A stretch of DNA of 47,878 nt from assembly GCA_001512915.1 (NCBI GenBank), contig LFTC01000058.1, positions 50,825-98,702 on the forward strand, in the 5' to 3' direction. Shown in pieces: positions 23,804-33,459 of this stretch. This stretch comes from Clostridiales bacterium DTU083 (GTDB lineage: Bacteria; Bacillota; Clostridia; Caldicoprobacterales; DTU083). Each line of letters opens with the position of its first letter. Position 1 is the first letter of the stretch. The translations under genes and the position numbers were made by a program. The notes beneath the pieces were generated by a model. That model was not told where the DNA came from. It saw nothing but the letters and a program-made list of their open reading frames with translations, and did not search any database.

Positions 23804-24469
23804 ATGGATATAGTATTGCTCGGCCCGCCCGGCTCAGGTAAGGGCACCCAGGGAAGTTTGATGGCTGAACAGCTGGGCATCAAGCTTTTGTCAACAGGAG
23901 ATTTATTCAGAGGGATATTGGAAGACGAGGCACATCCATTATATCCTCAGGTGCAGGTGGTAAAGGATGGCAGACTGGTATCCGATGAAGTGGTTAACCT
24001 GGTAGTAAAAGACGGCATTCAGAAACCGGAATACAAAAATGGGATAATCTTTGACGGATATCCGCGGACTATAGCCCAGGCAAAGGCCCTGGACGAAATT
24101 CTATTGGAAATGGGCAGACAGGTGGATCTGGTTATAAATTTTGAAGTCACCCGGGAGGTATTATTCTTTCGTATCCTGGGCAGGCTGATATGTCCTGTCT
24201 GCAAACAGGTGTATCATAAGAGACAAGGATTGACGAGATGCTCAAATTGCGGAACGGAACTGGTTAACCGATCAGACGATAATGAAGAGATTATTGAAAA
24301 AAGGCTTCAGGAATACCAGGACAAGACAGCACCCTTGCATGCATACTACCTCAGCAGCCCGGCTGTGTATATAACCATATCTGTGGACGATGCTTCTTTG
24401 TCTCCCGCAGAATTGAATAATCAGATTTTTGAAAAAATAAAGGAAAAGGGCATACTGCTGGCAAAATGA
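23804..24469 (+). CDS. adk: Adenylate kinase with zinc-type LID
   Basis: A 221-residue nucleoside monophosphate kinase: P-loop GPPGSGKGT (7-15), STGDLFR (30-36), the AMP-side FDGYPRT (83-89), and a LID with four Cys (C130, C133, C146, C149) that should hold zinc as in Gram-positive adenylate kinases. It interconverts AMP and ATP with ADP. The usual clostridial adk lies in the ribosomal protein cluster between secY and map; this copy is elsewhere, so it may be a second isoform. AAGGAGGATAC precedes the ATG. It overlaps the next gene by 4 bases. Confidence 0.88.
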   Translation: MDIVLLGPPGSGKGTQGSLMAEQLGIKLLSTGDLFRGILEDEAHPLYPQVQVVKDGRLVSDEVVNLVVKDGIQKPEYKNGIIFDGYPRTIAQAKALDEILLEMGRQVDLVINFEVTREVLFFRILGRLICPVCKQVYHKRQGLTRCSNCGTELVNRSDDNEEIIEKRLQEYQDKTAPLHAYYLSSPAVYITISVDDASLSPAELNNQIFEKIKEKGILLAK

Positions 24470-25173
24470 GTGTTTCAATTTTTGCAATCGGCGATCTGCA
24501 TTTGTCTGGCTCTGTAGACAAACCCATGGATATATTTGGACAGCATTGGGAGAACCATTGGGATAAAATTAGGGAGAACTGGAAAAAGCAGGTCAGGTCA
24601 GATGAGGATATAGTATTAATACCGGGGGATGTCAGCTGGGCCATGAAGCTCCAGGATGCCCAGGTTGACCTGGACAGTATCGGCAGCCTTCCGGGAAGGA
24701 AAATAATGATAAAGGGAAATCATGACTACTGGTGGTCTTCAATTTCCAGGCTGCGCAGCATTGTGCATCCTTCAATTCATGTTATTCAGAACGACAGCCT
24801 TACTATGTCAAATTACACTTTTTGCGGCACCAGAGGCTGGGTTAATCCCGGTATGAAGGAATTTACTCAGCATGATGACAAAATATTTAATAGGGAATTA
24901 CACAGGCTTAGACTTTCATTGGAAAAGGGCAGGGAGGAAAGTGAAACAGCGGGCACTGAACTGATTGTTCTGCTTCATTATCCCCCTTTTGATGATAAGG
25001 GCAGGCCTACGGAAATTGTGGATATCATAAGCCGGTATAAGCCCGTTCATGTAGTATACGGCCACCTTCATGATGAAAGCACCAGGTATGCTTTCGAAGG
25101 GATATATAAGGATACCCATTATCACTTGGTATCTTGCGACTACTTAAACTTCAGGCTTAAGCAGATCATTTGA
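24466..25173 (+). CDS. Calcineurin-like metallophosphoesterase
   Basis: A 235-residue phosphoesterase with the complete metal site series: GDLHL (9-13), GDVSW (54-58), GNHDYWW (85-91), LLHYPP (about 165-170) and VYGHLHDE (about 199-206). The family is annotated as predicted phosphohydrolase; the substrate is unknown. It is translationally coupled to adk by an ATGA overlap, suggesting a nucleotide-related role, which is inference. Confidence 0.85.
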   Translation: MSVSIFAIGDLHLSGSVDKPMDIFGQHWENHWDKIRENWKKQVRSDEDIVLIPGDVSWAMKLQDAQVDLDSIGSLPGRKIMIKGNHDYWWSSISRLRSIVHPSIHVIQNDSLTMSNYTFCGTRGWVNPGMKEFTQHDDKIFNRELHRLRLSLEKGREESETAGTELIVLLHYPPFDDKGRPTEIVDIISRYKPVHVVYGHLHDESTRYAFEGIYKDTHYHLVSCDYLNFRLKQII

Positions 25174-25207
25174 TGCAGAACATACATACGGTGTTGGACA
25201 CATCTGT

Positions 25208-25246
25208 AAACATAGTCTTTTATTGAGACTATGTTTTTTATTTTTT
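25208..25246 (+). terminator. Terminator before the dcw cluster
   Basis: AAACATAGTCT (25208-25218) pairs perfectly with AGACTATGTTT (25226-25236), followed by a T-rich tail. Confidence 0.9.
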
Positions 25247-25255
25247 CTCGATCTT

Positions 25256-25284
25256 TTGAAGGAATTTCAAAATAAGTATAGAAT
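25256..25284 (+). promoter_or_regulatory. Promoter of mraZ / dcw cluster
   Basis: TTGAAG (25256-25261), a 17-base spacer and TAGAAT (25279-25284; extended as TATAGAAT). The predicted start lies at the MraZ-type repeats. Confidence 0.6.
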
Positions 25285-25295
25285 ATTTAATTAAA

Positions 25296-25330
25296 GTGGT
25301 GTAAAGTGGTGTAAAGTGGGTATAAGTAGG
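25296..25330 (+). promoter_or_regulatory. MraZ-type operator (three 10-bp-spaced repeats)
   Basis: Three tandem repeats spaced 10 bases apart begin at 25296, 25306 and 25316: GTGGTGTAAA twice, then GTGGGTATAA. The spacing and G-rich core match the MraZ-binding repeats known upstream of mraZ in other bacteria, placing an autoregulatory repressor site at the transcription start of the dcw cluster. Confidence 0.75.
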
Positions 25331-25379
25331 TCAATTACATGTCTTTTACTTTTCCGGTGGGGAAAGGAGGCCAGGCTGC

Positions 25380-25811
25380 ATGTTCATTGGGGAATACCAG
25401 CATACTATTGATTCAAAAGGTAGGGTATTTATGCCAGCTAAGTTCCGGGAAAAGTTGGGTGAAAAGTTTGTTGTCACCAAAGGCCTGGACAATTGTTTAT
25501 TTGTATACCCCAATGAAGAGTGGCAGAGCCTGGAAAGCAAGCTGCGCACTTTGCCGCTTACCAGCAGGGAAGCCAGGGCTTTTATCCGATTCTTCTTTGC
25601 CGGAGCTGCAGAATGCGAAGCAGATAAACAGGGAAGAATTCTTATACCCGCCAATCTGAGAGAATACGCATCTTTGGAAAAGGAGTTGTCCATTATAGGT
25701 GTTTCCACCCGTGTGGAAATCTGGGACAGGGAAACCTGGGAGAAATACAATGGACAGTCCAGCCTTGATCAGGAATCCATCATAGAAAAGATGGCAGAAC
25801 TGGGCATCTAG
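25380..25811 (+). CDS. mraZ: Transcriptional regulator / division protein MraZ
   Basis: The 143-residue protein has the two SpoVT/AbrB-like repeats of MraZ: an N-terminal [15 protein letters not shown] and a second [15 protein letters not shown]. MraZ forms a ring-shaped oligomer and represses its own operon by binding the tandem repeats found 85 bases upstream. AAAGGAGG lies 8 bases before the ATG. It is the first gene of the dcw cluster. Confidence 0.97.
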   Translation: MFIGEYQHTIDSKGRVFMPAKFREKLGEKFVVTKGLDNCLFVYPNEEWQSLESKLRTLPLTSREARAFIRFFFAGAAECEADKQGRILIPANLREYASLEKELSIIGVSTRVEIWDRETWEKYNGQSSLDQESIIEKMAELGI

Positions 25812-25868
25812 CCCAGCCTGACGGCTTATAGATTCAAAGCGGAGGAGTGCAGAAGGGAGGCAGGGCCA

Positions 25869-26795
25869 ATGGAATATCATCACATACCAGTTCTTCTGCA
25901 TGAAACGCTGGAACTGCTCGAACCGGAGCCCGGCGGAACGTATGTGGACGGTACCCTGGGAGGCGGAGGCCATTCCGAGGAGATTCTGAAAATAATTCAT
26001 CCCGCCGGACGCTTGATAGGAATAGACCGGGATCCGGCTGCCTGCAAAGCCGCATCGGAAAGGCTTGAGGCATGGTCAGAAAGCTTTACGCCTGTACATG
26101 GAAACTATGTGGACATTAAAGATATTCTGGCGAGATTTAATATAACTGCTGTAAACGGAGTTCTGCTGGACCTGGGCGTATCTTCTCATCAGCTGGATTC
26201 ACCGGAACGAGGCTTCTCCTATCATGAGGATGTAAGGCTGGATATGCGCATGGACACTACCCAGGAATTCAGCGCATATGAATTGGTAAATCAGGCTTCA
26301 CAGGAGGAATTGACCAGAATTATATGGGATTACGGGGAAGAACGCTGGGCAAAACGGATTGCAGCCTTTATTGTAAAACACCGGCCTTTGGAAACCACCG
26401 GGCAATTGGTGGAAGTTATTAAAAAGGCCATACCCGCAGCTGCCAGGCGAGGCGGGCCTCATCCGGCAAGGCGGACATTTCAGGCACTGAGAATAGCGGT
26501 AAACCAGGAACTCTCCCTGTTGGAACAGGCGCTCCGGAATGCTGTTGACGTATTAAAGCCCGGAGGAAGGCTTTGCGTTATCACCTTTCATTCCCTGGAG
26601 GACCGGATAGTAAAAAATACCTTCCGCAGCCTGAAAGATCCTTGCATCTGTCCGCCTGAAGCACCTGTCTGCACTTGCGGCAGGACCCCGGTGGTAAAGA
26701 TTATAACCCGGAAGCCTGTAGTTCCTTCGCAAGAGGAACTGGATTCCAACGCCAGAGCCAGAAGTGCAAAACTACGTGCATGTGAGAAACTGTAA
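25869..26795 (+). CDS. rsmH: 16S rRNA m4C1402 methyltransferase RsmH
   Basis: A 308-residue SAM-dependent methyltransferase with [14 protein letters not shown], the SAM motif [10 protein letters not shown] (about 28-37), [12 protein letters not shown], and the C-terminal [10 protein letters not shown] and RARSAKLR. It methylates N4 of C1402 in the 30S P site. GGGAGG precedes the ATG; it follows mraZ as usual. Confidence 0.97.
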   Translation: MEYHHIPVLLHETLELLEPEPGGTYVDGTLGGGGHSEEILKIIHPAGRLIGIDRDPAACKAASERLEAWSESFTPVHGNYVDIKDILARFNITAVNGVLLDLGVSSHQLDSPERGFSYHEDVRLDMRMDTTQEFSAYELVNQASQEELTRIIWDYGEERWAKRIAAFIVKHRPLETTGQLVEVIKKAIPAAARRGGPHPARRTFQALRIAVNQELSLLEQALRNAVDVLKPGGRLCVITFHSLEDRIVKNTFRSLKDPCICPPEAPVCTCGRTPVVKIITRKPVVPSQEELDSNARARSAKLRACEKL

Positions 26796-26838
26796 CCGCG
26801 GGATTCCAATACATAATCAGCGGGGAGGCTGAATACAA

Positions 26839-27324
26839 ATGTTAGCAGAGAAATATGCATATTTGGAAGAAATGGTTCCGGAAACGGAACCTAAGCGGAG
26901 GGAGCCGACCCGGCAAAAGAAACAGATTCGTAAGGATCAGCCCAAATCAGCTCCGGTCAGAAAACATCAGACCCTGAACAGGATTGTAACTATTGGATTG
27001 GTGCTGATATGTTTTGCAGCAGCAAGTTTTGTTGTGTATAGATATACTTTGATTTCGGAAAACCACAAAACCATTTTGGAGCTGGAAAAACAGTTGGAAC
27101 AGGAAATTATGCGGCGCGAGAATTTGGAAGTGGAATTATCCTACAGGAAGAATCTGGAGTCAGTGGAATTTCTGGCAACGGAAATGGGAATGAAATATCC
27201 TGAAGAAGGCCAGGTAAAATATGTGGATCTTCCTGAAAAGCAGACTACAGTGGAACATGCCGATGCTTCCAGCCGGCAGCCTGAGCCCAGCCTGTTGAGC
27301 CGTTTTTTGGGGCTTTCCAACTGA
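26839..27324 (+). CDS. ftsL: Cell division protein FtsL-like
   Basis: A 161-residue bitopic protein: a basic cytoplasmic N terminus (about 1-48, KRREPTRQKKQ), one membrane helix (about 50-72), then a periplasmic-side coiled coil (LELEKQLEQEIMRRENLEVELS) and a short tail with EFLATEMGM. Position between rsmH and the PBP gene and the topology identify FtsL, a partner of DivIB and DivIC in the divisome. Sequence conservation in this family is low. Confidence 0.8.
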   Translation: MLAEKYAYLEEMVPETEPKRREPTRQKKQIRKDQPKSAPVRKHQTLNRIVTIGLVLICFAAASFVVYRYTLISENHKTILELEKQLEQEIMRRENLEVELSYRKNLESVEFLATEMGMKYPEEGQVKYVDLPEKQTTVEHADASSRQPEPSLLSRFLGLSN

Positions 27325-27359
27325 AGGCTGTTTCCTGCTTTTTAAGGGGGTGATTGCTG

Positions 27360-29507
27360 GTGTCCGCACCAGCAGTGACTAATAGGAGGAGACTTCTGGT
27401 TTTTTTACTGGCAGTTTCCCTTATTTTATTTGCATTGATAGTGCGAAACGGATACATACAGCTGGTATGGGGAAAAGAGCTTCACGAAAAGGCATTGGAC
27501 CAATGGACCCGTTCTTTGGATGTATACCCTCAAAGAGGGATCATATATGACCGCAACAAGGTTGTGCTGGCTCAAAGCGCCAGCGCCGACAGCATAGCAG
27601 TTCGTCCCAATCAAATCAGCGATCCAAGGACCACAGCCGATAAGCTGGCAGAAATTTTAAATATGGATGCAGACGAACTATATAATAAAATTACCGATAA
27701 ATCCAAGTCAGAAGTATGGATTAAACGCCAGCTGACCCGGGAAGAGTCTGTTCAGATCAGACAATTGAATATAAAGGGCCTTTATTTTACTGAGGAGCCA
27801 AAGCGGTATTATCCCAACGGCAACCTGGCTTCTCATGTTTTAGGCTTTACCATGAAATATGCTGAGCCCGGTGAAGGAATCAAAGGACAGGAGGGAATAG
27901 AGCTTTATTATGATAAGTATCTGAAAGGCGTGCCGGGTCAGATTGTGATGGAAACCGATACTAAAGGAAGGGAAACTCCTACCAATGTAGAGAGAATGAT
28001 TCCTCCCATAGACGGCTGGAATGTGATTTTAACCATAGATCAGGTGATCCAGCATTTTGCGGAAAAAGCGGTTTCCGATGCCATGGATCAATATCAGGCA
28101 AATAAGGTATATTGTATAGTTATGGATCCCAAAACCGGCGATATTCTGGCTATGGCTAACCGGCCGGACTTTGATCCCAATAATCCTCCCAGGGAAATGG
28201 GATATGAAGAAATGCAGGCATATGTGAAAAATATAGCCGCCAAGGATAATATGGATCCCGGTTCAACCTTTAAGATAATTACCACCGCTGCTGCTTTGGA
28301 AGCAGGAGTAATATCCGTAAACTCCGCCTTTAATGATCCAGGTTATCGGATGGTAGACGGCCAGCGCATTAAATGCTGGAAAGCAGGAGGCCATGGACAT
28401 CAGACATTGTTTGAAGCCATGCAGAATTCCTGTAACCCTGCATTTATGGATATGGCTTTAAGCCTGGGAGTGGACAGGTTTTACGACTATTTGGAGGATT
28501 TCGGGTTTGGCAGCCCCACCGGTGTTGATCTGCACGGGGAAGAAAAGGGCGTAATCATGAAAAGGGATTCCGTCAGAAATGTGGATCTTGCCCGCATGGG
28601 ATTTGGCCAGGCGCTGGCAGTAACACCCCTGCAGCTTATCAATGGAGTTTGTGCTGTGATAAACGGCGGAAATTTAATGCAGCCCAGACTGGTAAAAGCA
28701 CTTGAATTTGATGACGGAAGCGAGTATATTTATGAGGAAATGCAGCCTGTAACGGTACGCAAAGTGATTTCGGAGGAAACCTCTGCCATTATGAGGGAAA
28801 TGTTGGAAAGCGTCGTTACCAAGGGCAGCGGAAAAAATGCTTATATTCCAGGTTACCGGGTTGCAGGAAAGACGGGTACAGCCCAGAAATACAGTGAAGG
28901 CGGAGGAATTAAGCAGGGAGCGGTAATTGCCTCTTTTATTGGTTTTGCGCCGGCAGATGATCCACAGGTTGCAGTATTGTTTATGGTGGATGAACCTCAG
29001 GTGGCAGTAGATTTTGGAAGCGTAGTGGCTGCTCCATATGTTAAAATGATATTGGAGGACACCTTGAATTACCTGGGGGTAGAACCGGTTTATGATGAGA
29101 ATACGGAACAGGAAAGCCAGACAGTGGTTGTACCGGATGTTACAGGCAAGAGCCTGAGTGAGGCTGCCAGTATTTTACGGGAAGCCGGATTGGATTATTT
29201 GGCAGAACAGACAGGTACTGTTGTGACCAAGCAGATGCCGCTGCCAGATGCGGAGGTACTTATCAATACTACGGTGCTTCTGTATACGGACAGCGAAGAA
29301 AACGGCCAGCAGCTTGGAGAAGACGATCTGATTGAAGTGCCTGATGTAACAAACAAATCCATCCGGGAAGCCAATAATATATTGGTATCAAAAGGCTTAA
29401 AACTGAGAATAGAGGGCACCGGCCTTGCAGTCAGCCAGCAGCCTGCACCGGGAACCAGAGTAGAACCTGGGACAACTGTTACCGTGAGTTTTGAGCCTCC
29501 CCAATAG
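27360..29507 (+). CDS. spoVD: Class B penicillin-binding protein with PASTA repeats (SpoVD/FtsI type)
   Basis: With the GTG start chosen here this is a 715-residue protein with one N-terminal membrane anchor (about 10-28), a dimerisation domain, a transpeptidase domain with STFK (302-305), SCN (357-359) and KTG (504-506), and two C-terminal PASTA repeats beginning VVVPDVTGKS and LIEVPDVTNKS. It crosslinks septal or spore cortex peptidoglycan. It is the only class B PBP in the cluster, so it may also serve division; SpoVD versus FtsI/PbpB is not settled by sequence. A TTG at 27354 is in frame but is only about 3 bases from the Shine-Dalgarno AAGGGGGTGAT; 27360 has better spacing. Confidence 0.88.
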   Translation: MSAPAVTNRRRLLVFLLAVSLILFALIVRNGYIQLVWGKELHEKALDQWTRSLDVYPQRGIIYDRNKVVLAQSASADSIAVRPNQISDPRTTADKLAEILNMDADELYNKITDKSKSEVWIKRQLTREESVQIRQLNIKGLYFTEEPKRYYPNGNLASHVLGFTMKYAEPGEGIKGQEGIELYYDKYLKGVPGQIVMETDTKGRETPTNVERMIPPIDGWNVILTIDQVIQHFAEKAVSDAMDQYQANKVYCIVMDPKTGDILAMANRPDFDPNNPPREMGYEEMQAYVKNIAAKDNMDPGSTFKIITTAAALEAGVISVNSAFNDPGYRMVDGQRIKCWKAGGHGHQTLFEAMQNSCNPAFMDMALSLGVDRFYDYLEDFGFGSPTGVDLHGEEKGVIMKRDSVRNVDLARMGFGQALAVTPLQLINGVCAVINGGNLMQPRLVKALEFDDGSEYIYEEMQPVTVRKVISEETSAIMREMLESVVTKGSGKNAYIPGYRVAGKTGTAQKYSEGGGIKQGAVIASFIGFAPADDPQVAVLFMVDEPQVAVDFGSVVAAPYVKMILEDTLNYLGVEPVYDENTEQESQTVVVPDVTGKSLSEAASILREAGLDYLAEQTGTVVTKQMPLPDAEVLINTTVLLYTDSEENGQQLGEDDLIEVPDVTNKSIREANNILVSKGLKLRIEGTGLAVSQQPAPGTRVEPGTTVTVSFEPPQ

Positions 29508-29596
29508 AGGCGGAAAAAGTATGAATTGGAAATTAAATGTATATACTTACAAATGATGTTGTTGCCTGTTAAGGCCATAGTCTGGGAGGAATGGGA

Positions 29597-31051
29597 ATGA
29601 AGCTGAAAGAATTGCTGAAAGGAATAGAGATTCTTCGTACAGAAGGCTCTTTGGATATTGATATAAGTGATATACATTATGACTCAAGACAGGTGACCCC
29701 AGGGTCCTTGTTTTTTTGTATAGAAGGTTTTCAGGCGGATGGCCACGATTTTGCTGCATCAGCAGCAGCAAAAGGCGCATCGGCGGTGGTGCTGCAAAAG
29801 GATGTCCGGCTGCCTGAAGGAATTACCAAAGTATTTGTAAATTCATCCCGGAAAGCAATGGGGCCTGTATCAGCCGCATTTTATCAGAATCCTGCTCAGA
29901 AGCTGCTGTTATTGGGTGTTACAGGCACCAACGGAAAAACCACCACCACCTATATGATAAAATCTATTTTGGAACAGGCAGGAAAGAAAACCGGACTGGT
30001 GGGCACCATTGCCAATATGATCGGTAATCGGGTGATCCCGGCAGAGAGGACTACCCCGGAATCAGCAGATTTGCAAAGAATTCTGCATGCGATGCTGAAG
30101 GAGGGTGTAGAAGCGGCAGTCATGGAGGTTTCGTCCCATTCCCTGGAATTGGACAGGGTCAATGGCTGTAAGTTTGAGGTGGGCATTTTCACCAATCTTT
30201 CACAGGATCATCTGGACTTCCATGGCACCTTGGAAAAATATCGGGAAGCCAAGGCAAAATTGTTTGAGCACAGCCGCTTGGCTGTCATAAACGTTGATGA
30301 TGATAACGGACGTATTATATTAAAAGGGTTGGAAAACCGTGCTTTTACTTATGGAATATACAAACCGGCCGACATCTTTGCCCGGGATATTGAAATACAT
30401 GCAGAGGGAGTTTCCTTCAGCCTTCATATTCTTGGCGGAAAGATTTCAGTCAAACTTTCGATACCGGGTCTCTTCAGCGTATATAATGCCCTGGCTGCGG
30501 CTGCCGCCTGTTATGCAGCCGGAATTTCCCTGGAAGATATACAGGCGGGCCTGGAAAACATCCGAGGGGTGCCGGGAAGATTTGAACTGCTAAACACCGG
30601 AACCAATTATTCGGTTATAATAGACTATGCCCATACTCCGGACGGCCTGGAAAACATCCTGAAAACCGCCCGGGGCATTACCAGAGGCAGACTGGTAACC
30701 CTGTTTGGCTGCGGGGGCGACAGGGATGCTGCCAAACGTCCCTTGATGGGGGAAGTTGCAGGCAGATATTCAGACTTTTGCATTATTACTTCCGATAATC
30801 CCCGTAATGAGGAGCCCATGGCAATAATAAATGATATTCTGCCTGGCATAAAAAAGACCAACTGCCCCTATGTTGTAATTGAGAACCGCAGGAAGGCCAT
30901 CGAATATGCCCTGAAAAATGCCAAAGCAGATGATGTTATCATACTGGCTGGCAAGGGACATGAAACTTATCAATCGATCAAAGGGAAAACCATTCCATTT
31001 GATGAAGGCGAAATTGTAGCCCAGATCCTGGGAAGGGAGAAAGTCAGATGA
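29597..31051 (+). CDS. murE: UDP-MurNAc-L-Ala-D-Glu:meso-diaminopimelate ligase
   Basis: A 484-residue Mur ligase: DSRQVTPGSLF near the N terminus, ATP loop TGTNGKTT (about 109-116), VSSHSLE, and DNPR (about 400-403), the motif associated with meso-DAP rather than lysine, followed by GKGHE. It adds the third stem residue in the cytoplasm. The frame opens two codons upstream with another ATG (29591), but that is adjacent to the Shine-Dalgarno GGGAGGA, so 29597 is preferred. It overlaps murF by 4 bases. Confidence 0.95.
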   Translation: MKLKELLKGIEILRTEGSLDIDISDIHYDSRQVTPGSLFFCIEGFQADGHDFAASAAAKGASAVVLQKDVRLPEGITKVFVNSSRKAMGPVSAAFYQNPAQKLLLLGVTGTNGKTTTTYMIKSILEQAGKKTGLVGTIANMIGNRVIPAERTTPESADLQRILHAMLKEGVEAAVMEVSSHSLELDRVNGCKFEVGIFTNLSQDHLDFHGTLEKYREAKAKLFEHSRLAVINVDDDNGRIILKGLENRAFTYGIYKPADIFARDIEIHAEGVSFSLHILGGKISVKLSIPGLFSVYNALAAAAACYAAGISLEDIQAGLENIRGVPGRFELLNTGTNYSVIIDYAHTPDGLENILKTARGITRGRLVTLFGCGGDRDAAKRPLMGEVAGRYSDFCIITSDNPRNEEPMAIINDILPGIKKTNCPYVVIENRRKAIEYALKNAKADDVIILAGKGHETYQSIKGKTIPFDEGEIVAQILGREKVR

Positions 31052-32454
31052 AACCAATAAGCATAAGAGAAGCGGCAGATGCAGCGGGAGGGCGGATCCT
31101 TCGTCAAGGTCAAAAGCTGGAAATCAGCGGCGTATCAACTGACAGCCGTACCATAAAGCCGGGAGATCTTTTTGCAGCCTTGGAAGGCGAAAAGTATGAC
31201 GGCCATGATTTTTTGGCCGATGCAGCTCAAAAAGGTGCTGCAGCATTATTGATCAGCAATACGGATAAACCTTTGCCGGAAAATGTAGGTATAATTGTGG
31301 TCGATGATACTTTGACAGCACTTCAGGATCTGGCTGCCTGGTATCTTAAAAAGTTTTCGGCTGATGTGGTGGCAATTACCGGCAGTACCGGAAAAACAAC
31401 CACCAAGGATATGATTGCCAGTGTGCTTTCCAGAAAATTCAATGTGCTTAAAACACAGGGGAATTATAATAATGAAATAGGCTTGCCCCTCACTTTATTT
31501 AATCTTGAACCCGGCCACGAGGTAGCCGTTTTGGAAATGGGCATGAGCGGATTCGGGGAAATCAGGCGCCTGGCAGCCATAGCTCCTCCTAAGATAGCAA
31601 TAATAACCAATATCGGCATATCTCATATAGAAAAACTGGGCAGCAGGGAAAATATCTGGAAAGCCAAATCGGAAATTCTGGAAAATTTTAATAATGACTG
31701 TATTGCCATAATGAATGATGACAATGATCTGCTCCACAATGCCGTAAAACTAATGAAGAAGGATAAGGTTCCTTATAGGATAATCCTATTTGGCACCAGT
31801 CCGGATGCGGAATACAGGGCAGGTGACATTCAACAGCTGGGTGAGGAAGGAATTGCCTATAATCTATATGCGGAGGGGCAAATCTTTCCTATAAGGCTTA
31901 ATGCACCCGGCATACACAATGTATACAACAGCCTTGCAGCTATAGCAGCAGGCAGGGCATTTGGCATAGATATGCAGGATATACAAGCCGGGCTGCTGGA
32001 CTTTGTAAGCGGCAGCATGCGGCTGAATATTTTTTCAATACAGCAAAATATCAAGGTTATCGACGATGCCTACAATGCCAGCCCTGACTCGGTCAATGCT
32101 GCTTTGAATGTGCTGAAAGGAATGGACGGCACCCGCAAAATTGCAATTTTGGGAGATATGCTGGAATTAGGCGAATATTCAGCTTCAGCCCACAGGCAAG
32201 TGGGAAAAACGGTTGCTGAAAGCGGAGTTAATATCTTGGTTACCAAAGGCCGGGACAGCTGCTGGATTGGAGAAGGCGCTATACAGGCCGGCATGAATGA
32301 ACAAAGTATAATTCATTTTGAAAATAATCAGGGTGTCATCCAATGGCTCAGCACAAACCTGCAGCAGGGTGACCGGATACTTATAAAAGGCTCGAGGGGC
32401 ATGCACATGGAAGAGGTTGTATCTTACTTAAAAGATGGAGATGATCAGATTTGA
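31048..32454 (+). CDS. murF: UDP-MurNAc-tripeptide:D-Ala-D-Ala ligase
   Basis: A 468-residue Mur ligase with TDSRTIKPGDLF, ATP loop TGSTGKTTTK (111-120), NYNNEIGLPLTL and DDAYNASPDS, all typical of MurF. It adds D-Ala-D-Ala to complete the pentapeptide precursor. ATGA overlap with murE and overlap of its stop with the mraY start show tight coupling. Confidence 0.96.
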   Translation: MKPISIREAADAAGGRILRQGQKLEISGVSTDSRTIKPGDLFAALEGEKYDGHDFLADAAQKGAAALLISNTDKPLPENVGIIVVDDTLTALQDLAAWYLKKFSADVVAITGSTGKTTTKDMIASVLSRKFNVLKTQGNYNNEIGLPLTLFNLEPGHEVAVLEMGMSGFGEIRRLAAIAPPKIAIITNIGISHIEKLGSRENIWKAKSEILENFNNDCIAIMNDDNDLLHNAVKLMKKDKVPYRIILFGTSPDAEYRAGDIQQLGEEGIAYNLYAEGQIFPIRLNAPGIHNVYNSLAAIAAGRAFGIDMQDIQAGLLDFVSGSMRLNIFSIQQNIKVIDDAYNASPDSVNAALNVLKGMDGTRKIAILGDMLELGEYSASAHRQVGKTVAESGVNILVTKGRDSCWIGEGAIQAGMNEQSIIHFENNQGVIQWLSTNLQQGDRILIKGSRGMHMEEVVSYLKDGDDQI

Positions 32455-33446
32455 GATATTATGCAACAACTGTCATACTTTCATTTTTGGCAACGCTTTT
32501 GATGGGAATTCTCCTTCTTCCCTGGCTGCACAGGCTGAAACTAGGCCAGCAGGTCAGAGATGACGGACCCAAAACCCACCTGTCCAAAAGCGGCACTCCT
32601 ACCATGGGTGGAATTTTGTTTTTGGTTCCCCTGGCTGTGCTTAGCCTGATCTTGTCCAAGGGCAGCCGTGAATATGCCCTGACCGCTGTGCTAACCACCA
32701 TCGGTTTTGGATTAATAGGCTTTATAGATGATTTTATTAAGGTGGTAAAAAAACGGTCTCTAGGGCTTAAGGCGTACCAGAAAATAATACTTCAGCTGAT
32801 TGTGGCCGTTGCTTTGGCAGTTTATGCTTATAACAATGAGTATATTGGAAGCAGCGTGGTAATCCCCTTCATTGGGACGGAGTGGGATCTGGGTATTTTA
32901 TATATACCTGCAGCGGTATTTATAATCATAGGCACTGTAAACAGCGTTAACCTGACTGATGGTTTGGACGGCCTTTGTGCAGGCATAACGCTTATTGTAT
33001 CCGCAACCTTGAGCATTATCATAACTGCCGCATGGAAGCTGGCAGACCAGCAGGGTATAAGCTGGCTGGCGGAGAACTATCAGAACCTCATAGTTTTTTC
33101 AGCTGCCCTTACCGGCTGCTGCCTGGGTTTTTTAAGGTACAATTCCCATCCTGCCCAGGTCTTCATGGGGGATACAGGCTCTTTGGGTCTGGGCGGCGCG
33201 GTAGCAGCTCTGTCTGTATTGCTGCGTATTCCCCTTTGGCTGCCTGTAATCGGTGGCATATACATGGCAGAATCCATTTCAGTTATGCTGCAGGTGGTGT
33301 CTTTTAAGCTGCGGGGCAAAAGAATTTTCAGGATGGCTCCGCTGCATCATCATTTTGAGCTTGCCGGCATGCCGGAAACCAAAGTGGTAGCCATGTTTAT
33401 GATTGCAGCTGCACTTTTGTGCCTGTTTGCACTGCTAAGTATTTAG
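32451..33446 (+). CDS. mraY: Phospho-MurNAc-pentapeptide transferase MraY
   Basis: The 331-residue polytopic membrane enzyme has KSGTPTMGG, FIDDFIKV, NLTDGLDGL, MGDTGSLGLGG and HHHFE, the conserved cytoplasmic active-site motifs. It transfers phospho-MurNAc-pentapeptide to undecaprenyl phosphate to form lipid I. The start is TTG, overlapping the murF stop by 4 bases, with GGAGATGAT upstream. Confidence 0.97.
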   Translation: MRYYATTVILSFLATLLMGILLLPWLHRLKLGQQVRDDGPKTHLSKSGTPTMGGILFLVPLAVLSLILSKGSREYALTAVLTTIGFGLIGFIDDFIKVVKKRSLGLKAYQKIILQLIVAVALAVYAYNNEYIGSSVVIPFIGTEWDLGILYIPAAVFIIIGTVNSVNLTDGLDGLCAGITLIVSATLSIIITAAWKLADQQGISWLAENYQNLIVFSAALTGCCLGFLRYNSHPAQVFMGDTGSLGLGGAVAALSVLLRIPLWLPVIGGIYMAESISVMLQVVSFKLRGKRIFRMAPLHHHFELAGMPETKVVAMFMIAAALLCLFALLSI

Positions 33447-33459
33447 GAGGTCAGGAAAT

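Noticed and set aside
25497-26000. A minus-strand frame spanning mraZ and rsmH
   Set aside because: It crosses two conserved genes and includes the intergenic Shine-Dalgarno of rsmH; it is a shadow frame.
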